Assembly (NCBI GenBank): GCA_017652345.1 | Contig: JAGCBE010000535.1 | Span: 1-16,950 of the forward strand | Direction of reading: 5' to 3' | From: Methanobrevibacter sp. | Lineage (GTDB): Archaea; Methanobacteriota; Methanobacteria; Methanobacteriales; Methanobacteriaceae | DNA length: 16,950 nucleotides | In this document: piece by piece, positions 1 through 4,557 of the stretch | Numbering within the stretch: the first letter of the stretch is position 1 | Layout: each line of letters starts with the position of its first letter | The notes under the pieces: model-generated | What the model saw: the letters and a program-made list of their open reading frames with translations, nothing else | What the model was told of the DNA's origin: nothing | Database searches by the model: none | Made by a program: the position numbers and the translations under genes

Positions 1-2
1 AT

Positions 3-128
3 ATGAAAGGAGAAAGCACTATGAAAGGAGAAAACACTATGAAAGGAGAAAGCACTATGAAAGGAGAAAGCACTATGAAAGGAGAAAGCACTATGAAAGG
101 AGAAATCACTATGAAAGGAGAAAGCACT
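3..128 (+). repeat. Seven tandem 18-bp units, each a ribosome site plus ATG
   Basis: Seven head-to-tail copies of ATGAAAGGAGAAAGCACT begin at 3, 21, 39, 57, 75, 93 and 111. Unit 2 (AAC for AGC) and unit 6 (ATC for AGC) each carry one base change. Eighteen bases are six codons, so the array stays in frame with the gene at 129 and would encode MKGEST repeats. Each unit contains the Shine-Dalgarno core AAAGGAG about 8 bases before the next unit's ATG, so every unit is a complete initiation signal for the following unit. Only two bases precede the first copy, so the array may have been cut by the window edge. Confidence 0.95.
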
Positions 129-341
129 ATGAAACCTAAAAGATTTTCACCCGAAGTAGGTCAATGTTATCGTAATAATGGTTGGGGGTGTTATGAATGC
201 ACATATAATATAAATAGTGGAAAAATTGCGGGATTTAGAAATATACATACTGGTTGGACCCTCTCGGCACATAATGTTTATATATATGATAACGGGTGTA
301 TTGAGTGGGATTATAGCACTAATGGGCATTGGGAAATATAA
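129..341 (+). CDS. Small hypothetical protein with repeated start sites
   Basis: I do not recognise this 70-residue protein (start MKPKRFSPEVGQCY, end STNGHWEI). It is rich in Trp, Tyr and Asn with four Cys, and has no signal peptide or membrane helix. I chose ATG 129 because it follows the last repeat, has AAAGGAG at 115-121, and is where non-repetitive sequence starts. The frame is open back to ATG 3, so any of eight ATGs could start translation, giving 70 to 112 residues with up to seven MKGEST units in front. It is the first of several small rightward genes at the left of the genome, where host-takeover genes are common. Function is unknown. Confidence 0.7.
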   Translation: MKPKRFSPEVGQCYRNNGWGCYECTYNINSGKIAGFRNIHTGWTLSAHNVYIYDNGCIEWDYSTNGHWEI

Positions 342-395
342 ATTGAAAAAAGTATATTTGTTAATTTTACATTTTAATTATAAGGAGTGTTTATA

Positions 396-546
396 ATGTT
401 AAAGTATAAAATGCAATGTATGCCGATTATAAAAATTGTTTAAGCGTGAGCTTTACGCATTAAATCCTACTTGTTTTACATTTGTTCGTGAATATCGTTG
501 GAAATGGATAACAAATTGGGATGAATATTTAAACGAGTGTGAATAA
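396..546 (+). pseudogene. Remnant of a small gene broken by frameshifts
   Basis: A good ribosome site (AAGGAG, 382-387) precedes ATG 396, but that frame stops after 15 residues (MLKYKMQCMPIIKIV). Coding-like sequence continues in the other frames. One reads MYADYKNCLSV, and a third reads ELYALNPTCFTFV then EYRWKWITNWDEYLNECE up to TAA at 544-546. Joined, these give about 50 residues with composition like the neighbouring small genes. The third frame has no upstream start with a ribosome site. This fits two small indels in a formerly intact gene. Sequencing error is the alternative, and a genuinely 15-residue leader peptide is less likely. Confidence 0.45.
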
Positions 547-567
547 ATAGAAAGGAAGTTTATAACA

Positions 568-843
568 ATGACTAAAAGAGAAAAAAGGTTTTATTATGCT
601 TGGCTACGGAGTGAAAAACGAATTCTTGAACAAGTTTATTCGCGCTATTCTACGGCTAAAGCTGATTCATTTAAACGCTGTGTGGAAGATTGTGCAGAGA
701 TAAACGGGCATAGGTTTCGGATTATTTCGCATAACTGTAATTTCTATACTGTCGGCTATGTCTATGAGCTTAATGGAAAAAACTTTTTAAGAGTTCAGAC
801 GGCATATAATACATATGATTTTGAAATCCCTTATAGAGCATAA
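568..843 (+). CDS. Small basic hypothetical protein, paralogue of the gene at 1125
   Basis: This 91-residue protein starts at ATG 568 behind GAAAGGAAG (about 10 bases upstream). It has a charged helical N-terminus (TKREKRFYYAWLRSEKR) and a C-terminal half containing RFRIISHNCNFYTVGYVYE and ending in YNTYDFEIPYRA. The core RFRIISHN-x-N-x-x-TVG-x-x-Y recurs in the protein at 1125. The DNA there is also nearly identical (about 711-733 against 1268-1290), which indicates a tandem duplication. A hairpin terminator follows the stop codon, so this gene closes the leftmost transcription unit. I recognise no family. The basic charge suggests nucleic-acid binding, but that is a guess. Confidence 0.75.
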   Translation: MTKREKRFYYAWLRSEKRILEQVYSRYSTAKADSFKRCVEDCAEINGHRFRIISHNCNFYTVGYVYELNGKNFLRVQTAYNTYDFEIPYRA

Positions 844-854
844 CATATGAACTA

Positions 855-893
855 AAAATAAAGCCTACAGATGATAGTAGGCTTTATTTTTTT
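855..893 (+). terminator. Intrinsic terminator after the 568 gene
   Basis: A perfect 14-bp stem, AAAATAAAGCCTAC (855-868) with its complement at 877-890, encloses the loop AGATGATA. The T run continues to 893. The A-rich 5' arm means it could also stop leftward transcripts. It begins about a dozen bases after the stop codon at 843. Confidence 0.9.
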
Positions 894-908
894 GCCGTAA
901 AATTGTAT

Positions 909-1025
909 ACACCTTTGCGTCACACCTTTGCGTCACACCTTTGCGTCACACCTTTGCGTCACACCTTTGTGTCACACCTTTGCGTCACACCTTTGCGTCA
1001 CATCTTTGCGTCACACCTTTGCGTC
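909..1025 (+). repeat. Nine contiguous 13-bp direct repeats (iteron-like)
   Basis: Nine uninterrupted copies of ACACCTTTGCGTC fill 909-1025. Unit 5 has TGTG for TGCG and unit 8 has ACAT for ACAC; the other seven are identical. Thirteen is not a multiple of three and no ribosome site leads in, so this is not a protein repeat. The array lies between a terminator (855-893) and a promoter (1072-1100), and the 12-mer AAAATTGTATAC flanks it at 899-910 and 1037-1048. This is the arrangement expected of an iteron array or a multi-site operator. There are no spacers, so it is not CRISPR. The binding protein is unknown. Confidence 0.93.
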
Positions 1026-1036
1026 AAATGTCATAC

Positions 1037-1050
1037 AAAATTGTATACAA
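1037..1050. promoter_or_regulatory. Palindrome TTGTATACAA, possible operator
   Basis: TTGTATACAA at 1041-1050 is a perfect 10-bp palindrome within AAAATTGTATACAA (1037-1050). The left 12 bases of that sequence recur at 899-910 on the other side of the 13-bp array. It lies about 20 bp upstream of the -35 box at 1072, a usual place for a regulator to bind. The operator role is inferred from position and symmetry. Confidence 0.5.
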
Positions 1051-1071
1051 AAAAGAATACTAAAAAAGTTG

Positions 1072-1100
1072 TTGACAGTTTTTCAAAAGTATGATAATGT
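1072..1100 (+). promoter_or_regulatory. Sigma-A type promoter for the 1125-2027 genes
   Basis: The -35 box TTGACA (1072-1077) is followed after 17 bp by TAATGT (1095-1100), preceded by TGA as an extended -10. An overlapping alternative -10, GATAAT (1093-1098), has 15-bp spacing. Transcription would start near 1105-1108, leaving a leader of only about 18 bases before ATG 1125. The spacer resembles that of the leftward promoter at 2121-2149 (shared AAAAGTATGA, differing by one upstream base). Confidence 0.75.
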
Positions 1101-1124
1101 AATAATCGAAAGGGGGTGACAACA

Positions 1125-1436
1125 ATGACAAAAACAGAACAAAATTATTATGACAGATGGAAGAAGTCAGAAATCACAGAATTATACCAAATCTATAGCA
1201 CATATTCAAAGAATAAAGAGCGGGCGTTTGAATATTGCAAGGAAATGTGTAATCAGTTTCAAGGCTTTAGGTTTCGGATAATTTCGCATAATACAAACAT
1301 TTTCACAGTTGGTTTTGCGTATGGAACAAGCGATAATTTGCGTGTGCGCGTAATGACACCATATCGTGTTTATGATTTTAAATGTGGGATTTATGATGTT
1401 TTTGAACAAATATTTTTTAAGAATGAAAGGAAGTAA
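1125..1436 (+). CDS. Small basic hypothetical protein, paralogue of the gene at 568
   Basis: This 103-residue protein starts at ATG 1125, six bases after AGGGGGTG, a near-perfect anti-16S match. A GTG at 1116 lies inside that ribosome site and is rejected as the start. It shares with the 568 protein the core RFRIISHN-x-N-x-F-TVGF-x-Y, the N-terminal pattern of two Tyr followed by a Trp-containing basic helix, and the VYDF motif near the end. It has an extra acidic and aromatic tail (GIYDVFEQIFFKNERK). It is the first gene of the unit driven by the 1072 promoter, just downstream of the 13-bp array. Function is unknown. A DNA-binding or regulatory role would suit the basic charge and position, but no known fold is evident. 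Confidence 0.8.
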   Translation: MTKTEQNYYDRWKKSEITELYQIYSTYSKNKERAFEYCKEMCNQFQGFRFRIISHNTNIFTVGFAYGTSDNLRVRVMTPYRVYDFKCGIYDVFEQIFFKNERK

Positions 1437-1441
1437 TTAAA

Positions 1442-1738
1442 ATGCGTGAAAGAATGGTAACCAGAACAATAAGAACTGCTAAATTGTGTGTTTTAATGTG
1501 TGACACAGTAAACGAAAAGATTATTGAAAATTATGTATCAATTAGTGCTGAAATCCCCGAAGAAAAAATGCTCAAGTATTTAGCGAAAAATTGCCCCGTT
1601 GAAAATTGCGTGTATATCTCGGTAAAATCAAAGGTAATCGAAGAAAAGATATACGGTTTGTCCGAAGTTGATTTTATGAAATATGCCGTTGAAATGGATA
1701 AAAGATATTTAACGAAAGGAGAAGAAAAGGGAGAATAA
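1442..1738 (+). CDS. p6-like histone-like DNA-binding protein, first copy
   Basis: This 98-residue protein shares its plan with the protein at 2365: an N-terminal MVTRTI-x-x-x-K strand, then VEN-x-VYISVKS..IEEKIYGLSEVDFMKYA near the end. The plan also resembles phi29 p6 (REITKTTVNV near the start, VQVVSVEP..VYELPVEKFLEVA near the end). p6 is a small non-specific double-stranded DNA-binding protein that coats the genome, activates initiation at the ends and affects early transcription. The resemblance is from memory and needs a profile search. ATG 1442 follows AAAGGAAG by about 9 bases; ATG 1454 also fits. Unlike the 2365 copy it uses TTA and TCA codons, which suggests lower expression. Its stop codon lies inside the terminator loop. 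Confidence 0.6.
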   Translation: MRERMVTRTIRTAKLCVLMCDTVNEKIIENYVSISAEIPEEKMLKYLAKNCPVENCVYISVKSKVIEEKIYGLSEVDFMKYAVEMDKRYLTKGEEKGE

Positions 1739-1752
1739 TTTCTCCCTTTAAT
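1726..1752 (+). terminator. Hairpin overlapping the end of the 1442 gene
   Basis: AAAGGGAGAA (1726-1735) pairs perfectly with TTCTCCCTTT (1740-1749) around the loop TAAT. The 3' side continues AATTTT. The stop TAA (1736-1738) lies in the loop, so ribosomes finishing the gene would cover the stem. The U tract is weak, so partial termination is more likely than complete termination. Confidence 0.6.
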
Positions 1753-1808
1753 TTTATGAAATGTATCATCACTTTTTAGATTTTTCAAAAGAAAGGGAAT
1801 ATGTAAAA

Positions 1809-2027
1809 ATGAATTGGTTTGTTAAGTTTGTAAATCATCTCATCGGGCGTTATCCTTTTTGCGTAACTATTCTTGCAATAAATGATAGGTGTCAAGAGAT
1901 AGGTGGTATCCTATACTATGTTTACGCAAAAGATAGAGATAGTGCCGAGCGTAAAGTGCAAAATAAGTTTTATAAAAAGCATTTTCAATGTTTCGGACAC
2001 TGGGAAATTGAAGCTGAAAGAATGTAA
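1809..2027 (+). CDS. Small hypothetical protein
   Basis: This 72-residue protein starts MNWFVKFVNHLIGRYPFC and ends CFGHWEIEAERM. The frame is open back to ATG 1761, but AAAGGGA at 1792-1798 favours ATG 1809. The N-terminal 30 residues are moderately hydrophobic but contain Lys, His and Arg, so a membrane helix is not convincing. The middle contains YVYAKDRDSAERKV, resembling the strand-then-helix pattern of small phage proteins that respond to an environment or a partner. The short end motif GHWEI also closes the protein at 129, which may be chance. I recognise no family. The gene ends the left block, and its stop codon touches a strong terminator. Confidence 0.7.
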   Translation: MNWFVKFVNHLIGRYPFCVTILAINDRCQEIGGILYYVYAKDRDSAERKVQNKFYKKHFQCFGHWEIEAERM

Positions 2028-2075
2028 CAAAACGGGTATACTTTGTGACCGCAAAGTATACCCGTTTTGTTTTTT
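2026..2075 (+). terminator. Strong bidirectional terminator
   Basis: AACAAAACGGGTATACTTTG (2026-2045) pairs perfectly over 20 bp with 2052-2071 around the loop TGACCG, followed by more T to 2075. On the reverse strand the 3' arm also ends in TTTTGTT, so it should stop leftward transcripts as well. It separates the left block from the promoters at 2121 and 2245. Confidence 0.93.
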
Positions 2076-2114
2076 GACTAATCTTCGGAAGTCTATAATA
2101 AATTCTCTCCCACT
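2026..2114 (-). ncRNA. Candidate small RNA, about 90 nt, reading leftward
   Basis: A perfect consensus leftward promoter (2149 to 2121) would start RNA near 2114. The first thing downstream is the bidirectional terminator at 2071-2026. The predicted transcript is therefore about 90 bases, with no reading frame beyond a few codons. Its 5' half contains GACT..AGTC flanking TCCGAAGATT as a possible small hairpin, and its 3' half is the 20-bp terminator stem. Every gene nearby runs rightward, so the promoter has no protein gene to serve. Readthrough would produce antisense RNA to the 1809 and 1442 genes. Possible roles are a phage small RNA, an antisense regulator or a packaging RNA; the last has no sequence support. 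Confidence 0.5.
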
Positions 2115-2120
2115 ATACTC

Positions 2121-2149
2121 ATTATATCATACTTTTTCAAGTATGTCAA
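2121..2149 (-). promoter_or_regulatory. Consensus leftward promoter with internal operator-like palindrome
   Basis: On the minus strand TTGACA (2149-2144) and TATAAT (2126-2121) are separated by exactly 17 bp, with TGA as extended -10. Both boxes are perfect consensus. The spacer contains the palindrome CATACTT-TTTC-AAGTATG (2128-2145, plus strand), well placed for a repressor to block RNA polymerase. A/T tracts just upstream (about 2150-2172) could act as an UP element. Confidence 0.88.
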
Positions 2150-2169
2150 GCACTTTTTTCAAAAATATT

Positions 2170-2201
2170 TTTTCCACAGTTTTTCCACAGACTTTTCCAC
2201 A
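2170..2201 (+). promoter_or_regulatory. Three phased TTTTCCACA boxes (DnaA-box-like)
   Basis: TTTTCCACA occurs at 2170-2178, 2181-2189 and 2193-2201, all on the same strand with starts 11 and 12 bases apart, about one helical turn. The sequence fits the relaxed DnaA box TTWTNCACA. The boxes sit midway between the leftward promoter (2121-2149) and the rightward one (2245-2273). They could bind host DnaA or a phage regulator that controls both promoters. Confidence 0.7.
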
Positions 2202-2218
2202 ACCAAGGTATGAACGAA

Positions 2219-2233
2219 AAACTTTGAAAGTTT
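2219..2233. promoter_or_regulatory. 15-bp palindrome upstream of the main early promoter
   Basis: AAACTTT-G-AAAGTTT is a perfect inverted repeat ending 11 bp before the -35 box at 2245. It is a candidate activator or repressor site for the replication operon. It is AT-rich, so some symmetry is expected by chance. Confidence 0.4.
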
Positions 2234-2244
2234 GAGAAAAAGTG

Positions 2245-2273
2245 TTGACAAGGTGGTTATTATGTGGTATAAT
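2245..2273 (+). promoter_or_regulatory. Main early promoter of the replication operon
   Basis: TTGACA (2245-2250), 17 bp, TATAAT (2268-2273), with TGG directly before the -10 as an extended -10. A tracts lie upstream of the -35. Transcription should start near 2280, giving about 85 bases of leader before ATG 2365. The leader contains AGTTTGG and CCCAACT, a possible weak hairpin pairing six of seven bases, just before the ribosome site AGGTGGTGA. This is the only strong promoter I see for the genes from 2365 to 7374. Confidence 0.92.
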
Positions 2274-2364
2274 AAGAGCGTAAACAAGAGTGGCGGCAAT
2301 AGAGTTTGGTATAACTTGTTGCAATCCTGCTCACCCAACTATAAAAGAAAGGTGGTGAAAATGA

Positions 2365-2658
2365 ATGGCAAGAGTAGCTATGGTAACCCGAACGATACAG
2401 TCTACTAAGGTTAAGGCACTTTGTGTTGATATTAACGAACAGAAGCCGTTTGAAAACGAGTATGTTCTTTCTGGCACTTATAAGGACGCAAAGAGCCTTA
2501 TGAAAGCACTTGAAAAGGTAGCGAATACGAATACTGTAAAGGTAGTTCATATCAAGGCTTCCGAGATAGTAGAAAAGTTGTATGGTATGACTGAACAGGA
2601 GTTTCTGGAAAGAGCAAAAGAGCTTCCCCCGAGAGGAACAAAAGAGAACAAAGAATAA
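2365..2658 (+). CDS. p6-like histone-like DNA-binding protein, second copy
   Basis: This 97-residue protein is likely the counterpart of phi29 p6, which coats double-stranded DNA and stimulates protein-primed initiation. It has the same strand-helix-strand plan as p6: MVTRTIQSTKVKALCVD near the start, a central helical stretch (KDAKSLMKALEKV), and VKVVHIKAS..VEKLYGMTEQEFLERA toward the end. Position supports it, because phi29 also orders p6, SSB, terminal protein and polymerase in one operon. ATG 2365 lies six bases after AGGTGGTGA; ATG 2361 is out of frame. It contains no TTA, CTA or TCA codons, as expected for a very abundant protein, whereas the copy at 1442 does contain them. Assignment rests on pattern and synteny. 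Confidence 0.68.
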   Translation: MARVAMVTRTIQSTKVKALCVDINEQKPFENEYVLSGTYKDAKSLMKALEKVANTNTVKVVHIKASEIVEKLYGMTEQEFLERAKELPPRGTKENKE

Positions 2659-2678
2659 TTGAAAAGGAGTAAACAAAA

Positions 2679-2987
2679 ATGAGTGAAAAGAAAATCGCAA
2701 AGAGAGAGTTCAAAATTATCGAAGTTTCCGAGATAACCACCAAAGACGGAAAGAAGTTCAATGCTTACAAGACACTTGCAAATGGCGGTCGCAAAATGGA
2801 TGTAAGGTTTGTAAGAAATTGCAAGAATGTCCCGACAGAGCCGTGTGTCATTGTTTGCAACGAAGATGAGTGCAATGTTGACACTACCAGACAGTATCCT
2901 ATTTTGTGGATAAAAGAAGTTCTTGAGATTAAGCCTTTTGAGCGCAAGAACAATGTTTCCGAGTATTTCGATAGCAACGAAGCGTAA
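2679..2987 (+). CDS. Putative single-stranded DNA-binding protein
   Basis: This 102-residue protein begins after AAAAGGAG (2661-2668). It is beta-rich: REFKIIEVSEITTKDGKKF, then AYKTLANGGRKMDVRFVRN, then EPCVIVCNEDECNV and YPILWIKEVLEIKPF, a pattern consistent with a small OB-like barrel. It has many Lys and aromatic residues and three Cys. phi29 places its SSB (gp5) between p6 and the terminal protein, and this gene holds the same slot, so an SSB coating displaced strands during replication is the likeliest role. Like the upstream p6-like gene it lacks TTA, CTA and TCA codons, indicating high expression. There is no direct sequence match to phi29 gp5 that I can assert. Confidence 0.6.
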   Translation: MSEKKIAKREFKIIEVSEITTKDGKKFNAYKTLANGGRKMDVRFVRNCKNVPTEPCVIVCNEDECNVDTTRQYPILWIKEVLEIKPFERKNNVSEYFDSNEA

Positions 2988-3004
2988 ATTGTTAGCGTAG
3001 ACTT

Positions 3005-3041
3005 GAAACCCCATTTGAATTAACAAATGGGGTTTCTATTT
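3005..3041 (+). terminator. Hairpin after the SSB-like gene, probably partial
   Basis: GAAACCCCATTTG (3005-3017) pairs perfectly with 3024-3036 around AATTAA, followed by TATTT. The poor U tract and the lack of a promoter before the next genes suggest partial termination. That would let p6-like and SSB-like proteins be made in excess over terminal protein and polymerase. Confidence 0.75.
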
Positions 3042-3082
3042 CTAAATTGATAAACACAGGTTTGCACCAAAGGGGTGATAAT

Positions 3083-3175
3083 ATGATACTTGAGTTGGTG
3101 ACAATTGGTATATTCGGTTTTGGTTTAGGATATATCGTTGGATATGTAATATGTGATATGAGAGGTGGAATATGA
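3083..3175 (+). CDS. 30-residue single-pass membrane peptide
   Basis: ATG 3083 follows AAAGGGGTGA (3070-3079) by three bases, or AGGGG by about eight. It opens a 30-codon frame: MILELVTIGIFGFGLGYIVG then YVICDMRGGI. Residues 5-24 form one hydrophobic helix rich in Gly, with GFGLGYIVG as a possible helix-packing motif. The only positive charge (Arg) is at the C-terminus, which predicts a cytoplasmic C-terminus. The stop TGA overlaps the next gene's ATG as ATGA, a classic sign of translational coupling. phi29 p1 and p16.7 link replication to the membrane; a similar role here is speculative. A holin is unlikely at this size and in an early operon. Confidence 0.6.
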   Translation: MILELVTIGIFGFGLGYIVGYVICDMRGGI

Positions 3176-3423
3176 AAAACTTATATTGTGATAAGTATTT
3201 TTCAATTAGGTGTGAAACAGATTGCCCCTTTTGTCTTACTTATTTTACCAATTCCGATGATTATGAGTTACCAATTTCGTGTTTAAATTGTGACTTTTAT
3301 GAGGGATGTAGTTCTTGTATGTTTTACGGAACAGAAGATTGCAAATATCCCACATATTATTTCGACAAAGATGGTGGTTTTAAAATCTTAAAGGATGGTG
3401 AAACTATTGAAAAAGCCAAGTAA
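3172..3423 (+). CDS. Small cysteine-rich protein, probably metal-binding
   Basis: This 83-residue protein has nine Cys, mostly in pairs: C14 with DCPFC at 18-21, CLNC at 37-40, and CSSC at 46-49 followed by C57. Such spacing usually binds zinc or iron-sulphur; with His absent, four-Cys sites are likeliest. The C-terminus (YYFDKDGGFKILKDGETIEK) is hydrophilic. It overlaps the membrane peptide by four bases at its start and the terminal-protein gene by 29 bases at its end, so the three genes are translated together. I do not recognise a family. Zinc binding is inferred from Cys spacing only. Confidence 0.7.
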   Translation: MKNLYCDKYFSIRCETDCPFCLTYFTNSDDYELPISCLNCDFYEGCSSCMFYGTEDCKYPTYYFDKDGGFKILKDGETIEKAK

Positions 3424-4555
3424 AAATCTCGCCGCCTTTCAGCGTGAAGTAGAACGCCTTGAACGCATTGTTAAAAAAGCAAACAAACAAGGTATAGTTT
3501 TTCTAAAATCTCCCATTCCAGAAACACCAGAAAGAGTTACTAAAAAGCGTTTATCTTTAATACAGAATATAACCAAGTTGGATGTATATTCACAAGGTTA
3601 TGAGCCAGATGAAGTGACTGGCGAACTGAAAAAGATTGAAGATTTTCGTAAAACTAAAAAAGTTAAAAAATATGAACAAGGTATAAAAGGCGGCATAGGA
3701 AGATTAAGAGGGGAAAAAGAAAAACCAGTTAAGGAAAAAGTTGAAAAGGTTAAAAAAGTAAAAGTAAAATTAACGCCAGAAGAATTAAGAGAGATTAGAC
3801 AAAAAGCAGGTAAAAAAGCTGCCGAAAGTTTGAAGAAACATATGGCAGAAGACCCCGAGTTTGCTGAACGAATAATTGAGAGCAGAAAAAGAGCATTTGA
3901 AAAAGGGAGAGAAACCAGAAAAAAGTGGGAAAAGGAACATCCGAAAGAAGCATTTGAAAGGCGTTCAAAAGCGGCAAAGAAAGCGGCAGAAACTCGCAAA
4001 GAAAAAGAAGCAAAAGATAAAGAATATCGGGAGCGTATGCGTGAATCAAGATTGAAAAATCTTGAGAAAGCAAGAGAATCAAAAAAGGATAAAAATGAAG
4101 AAGATTATTTTGAAGAATATGAAGAATATAAACCAAGTAAGAAAGAGCGTGAATCTTATGGCATACCAGATGAAGAAGATGAATGGGAAGATAATACAAG
4201 AGAAGATTTTAATGATGAAAACTATCCTTGGGAAACCGATAACATAATAGGTGAGTTATATAATGCCTTAAATAATATTGATGTTAATGAAAATGTTGTT
4301 GGTTATTTGATTTCTCTCTTAATGGATGAAGTAGATATAAACGGAGCGGCAGAAGTAGCAGAAAGATTGAAAAATGCTAAAGATGAATTGCTTGACAGAG
4401 TTTTCAATATGCGTTATTATGAAGATTATAGAGTATTGGCTTCATCTGCTTATGCAGTTGCAAGGTTAATATTAGGTGGAGAAGTTCCAGATTATGTGTT
4501 ACGAGCAATAGAGGGATTGGCTTCAACTGATATTAGTTATACGAAAGGATGGTAA
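3395..4555 (+). CDS. Terminal protein (primer for DNA replication)
   Basis: The likely terminal protein supplies the hydroxyl that primes DNA synthesis and stays covalently on the 5' ends. The N-terminal 90 residues (NLAAFQREVERLERIVKKAN..., then SLIQNITKLDVYSQGYEPDE) resemble the N-terminal domain of phi29 TP. Residues about 100-235 are a long Lys/Glu/Arg/Ala-rich helical region with repeated KKAAE-type motifs. About 235-280 is acidic, and about 280-386 is a helical domain that would match the priming domain. I cannot pick the priming Ser/Thr/Tyr; YY at RVFNMRYYEDY is one candidate. At 386 residues it is longer than phi29 TP (266), mostly in the charged middle. ATG 3395 has AAAGG directly against it; GTG 3398 or TTG 3407 are alternative starts. 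Confidence 0.7.
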   Translation: MVKLLKKPSKNLAAFQREVERLERIVKKANKQGIVFLKSPIPETPERVTKKRLSLIQNITKLDVYSQGYEPDEVTGELKKIEDFRKTKKVKKYEQGIKGGIGRLRGEKEKPVKEKVEKVKKVKVKLTPEELREIRQKAGKKAAESLKKHMAEDPEFAERIIESRKRAFEKGRETRKKWEKEHPKEAFERRSKAAKKAAETRKEKEAKDKEYRERMRESRLKNLEKARESKKDKNEEDYFEEYEEYKPSKKERESYGIPDEEDEWEDNTREDFNDENYPWETDNIIGELYNALNNIDVNENVVGYLISLLMDEVDINGAAEVAERLKNAKDELLDRVFNMRYYEDYRVLASSAYAVARLILGGEVPDYVLRAIEGLASTDISYTKGW

Positions 4556-4557
4556 TT

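Noticed and set aside
909..1025. CRISPR array
   Set aside because: Units are 13 bp and contiguous with no spacers, and no cas genes are present.
903..1119. Two overlapping 63-codon forward frames through the 13-bp repeats
   Set aside because: They translate the repeat in different frames (HTFASHLCV-type periodicity) and have no ribosome site. The repeat length is not a multiple of three.
2260..3026. Reverse-strand frames of 146 and 159 codons over the p6-like and SSB-like genes
   Set aside because: Same antisense codon effect, with no leftward promoter or ribosome site to start them.
4062..4247. Lys/Met-rich forward frame inside the terminal-protein gene
   Set aside because: It is a shifted shadow of the Lys/Glu-rich coding region, with no ribosome site.
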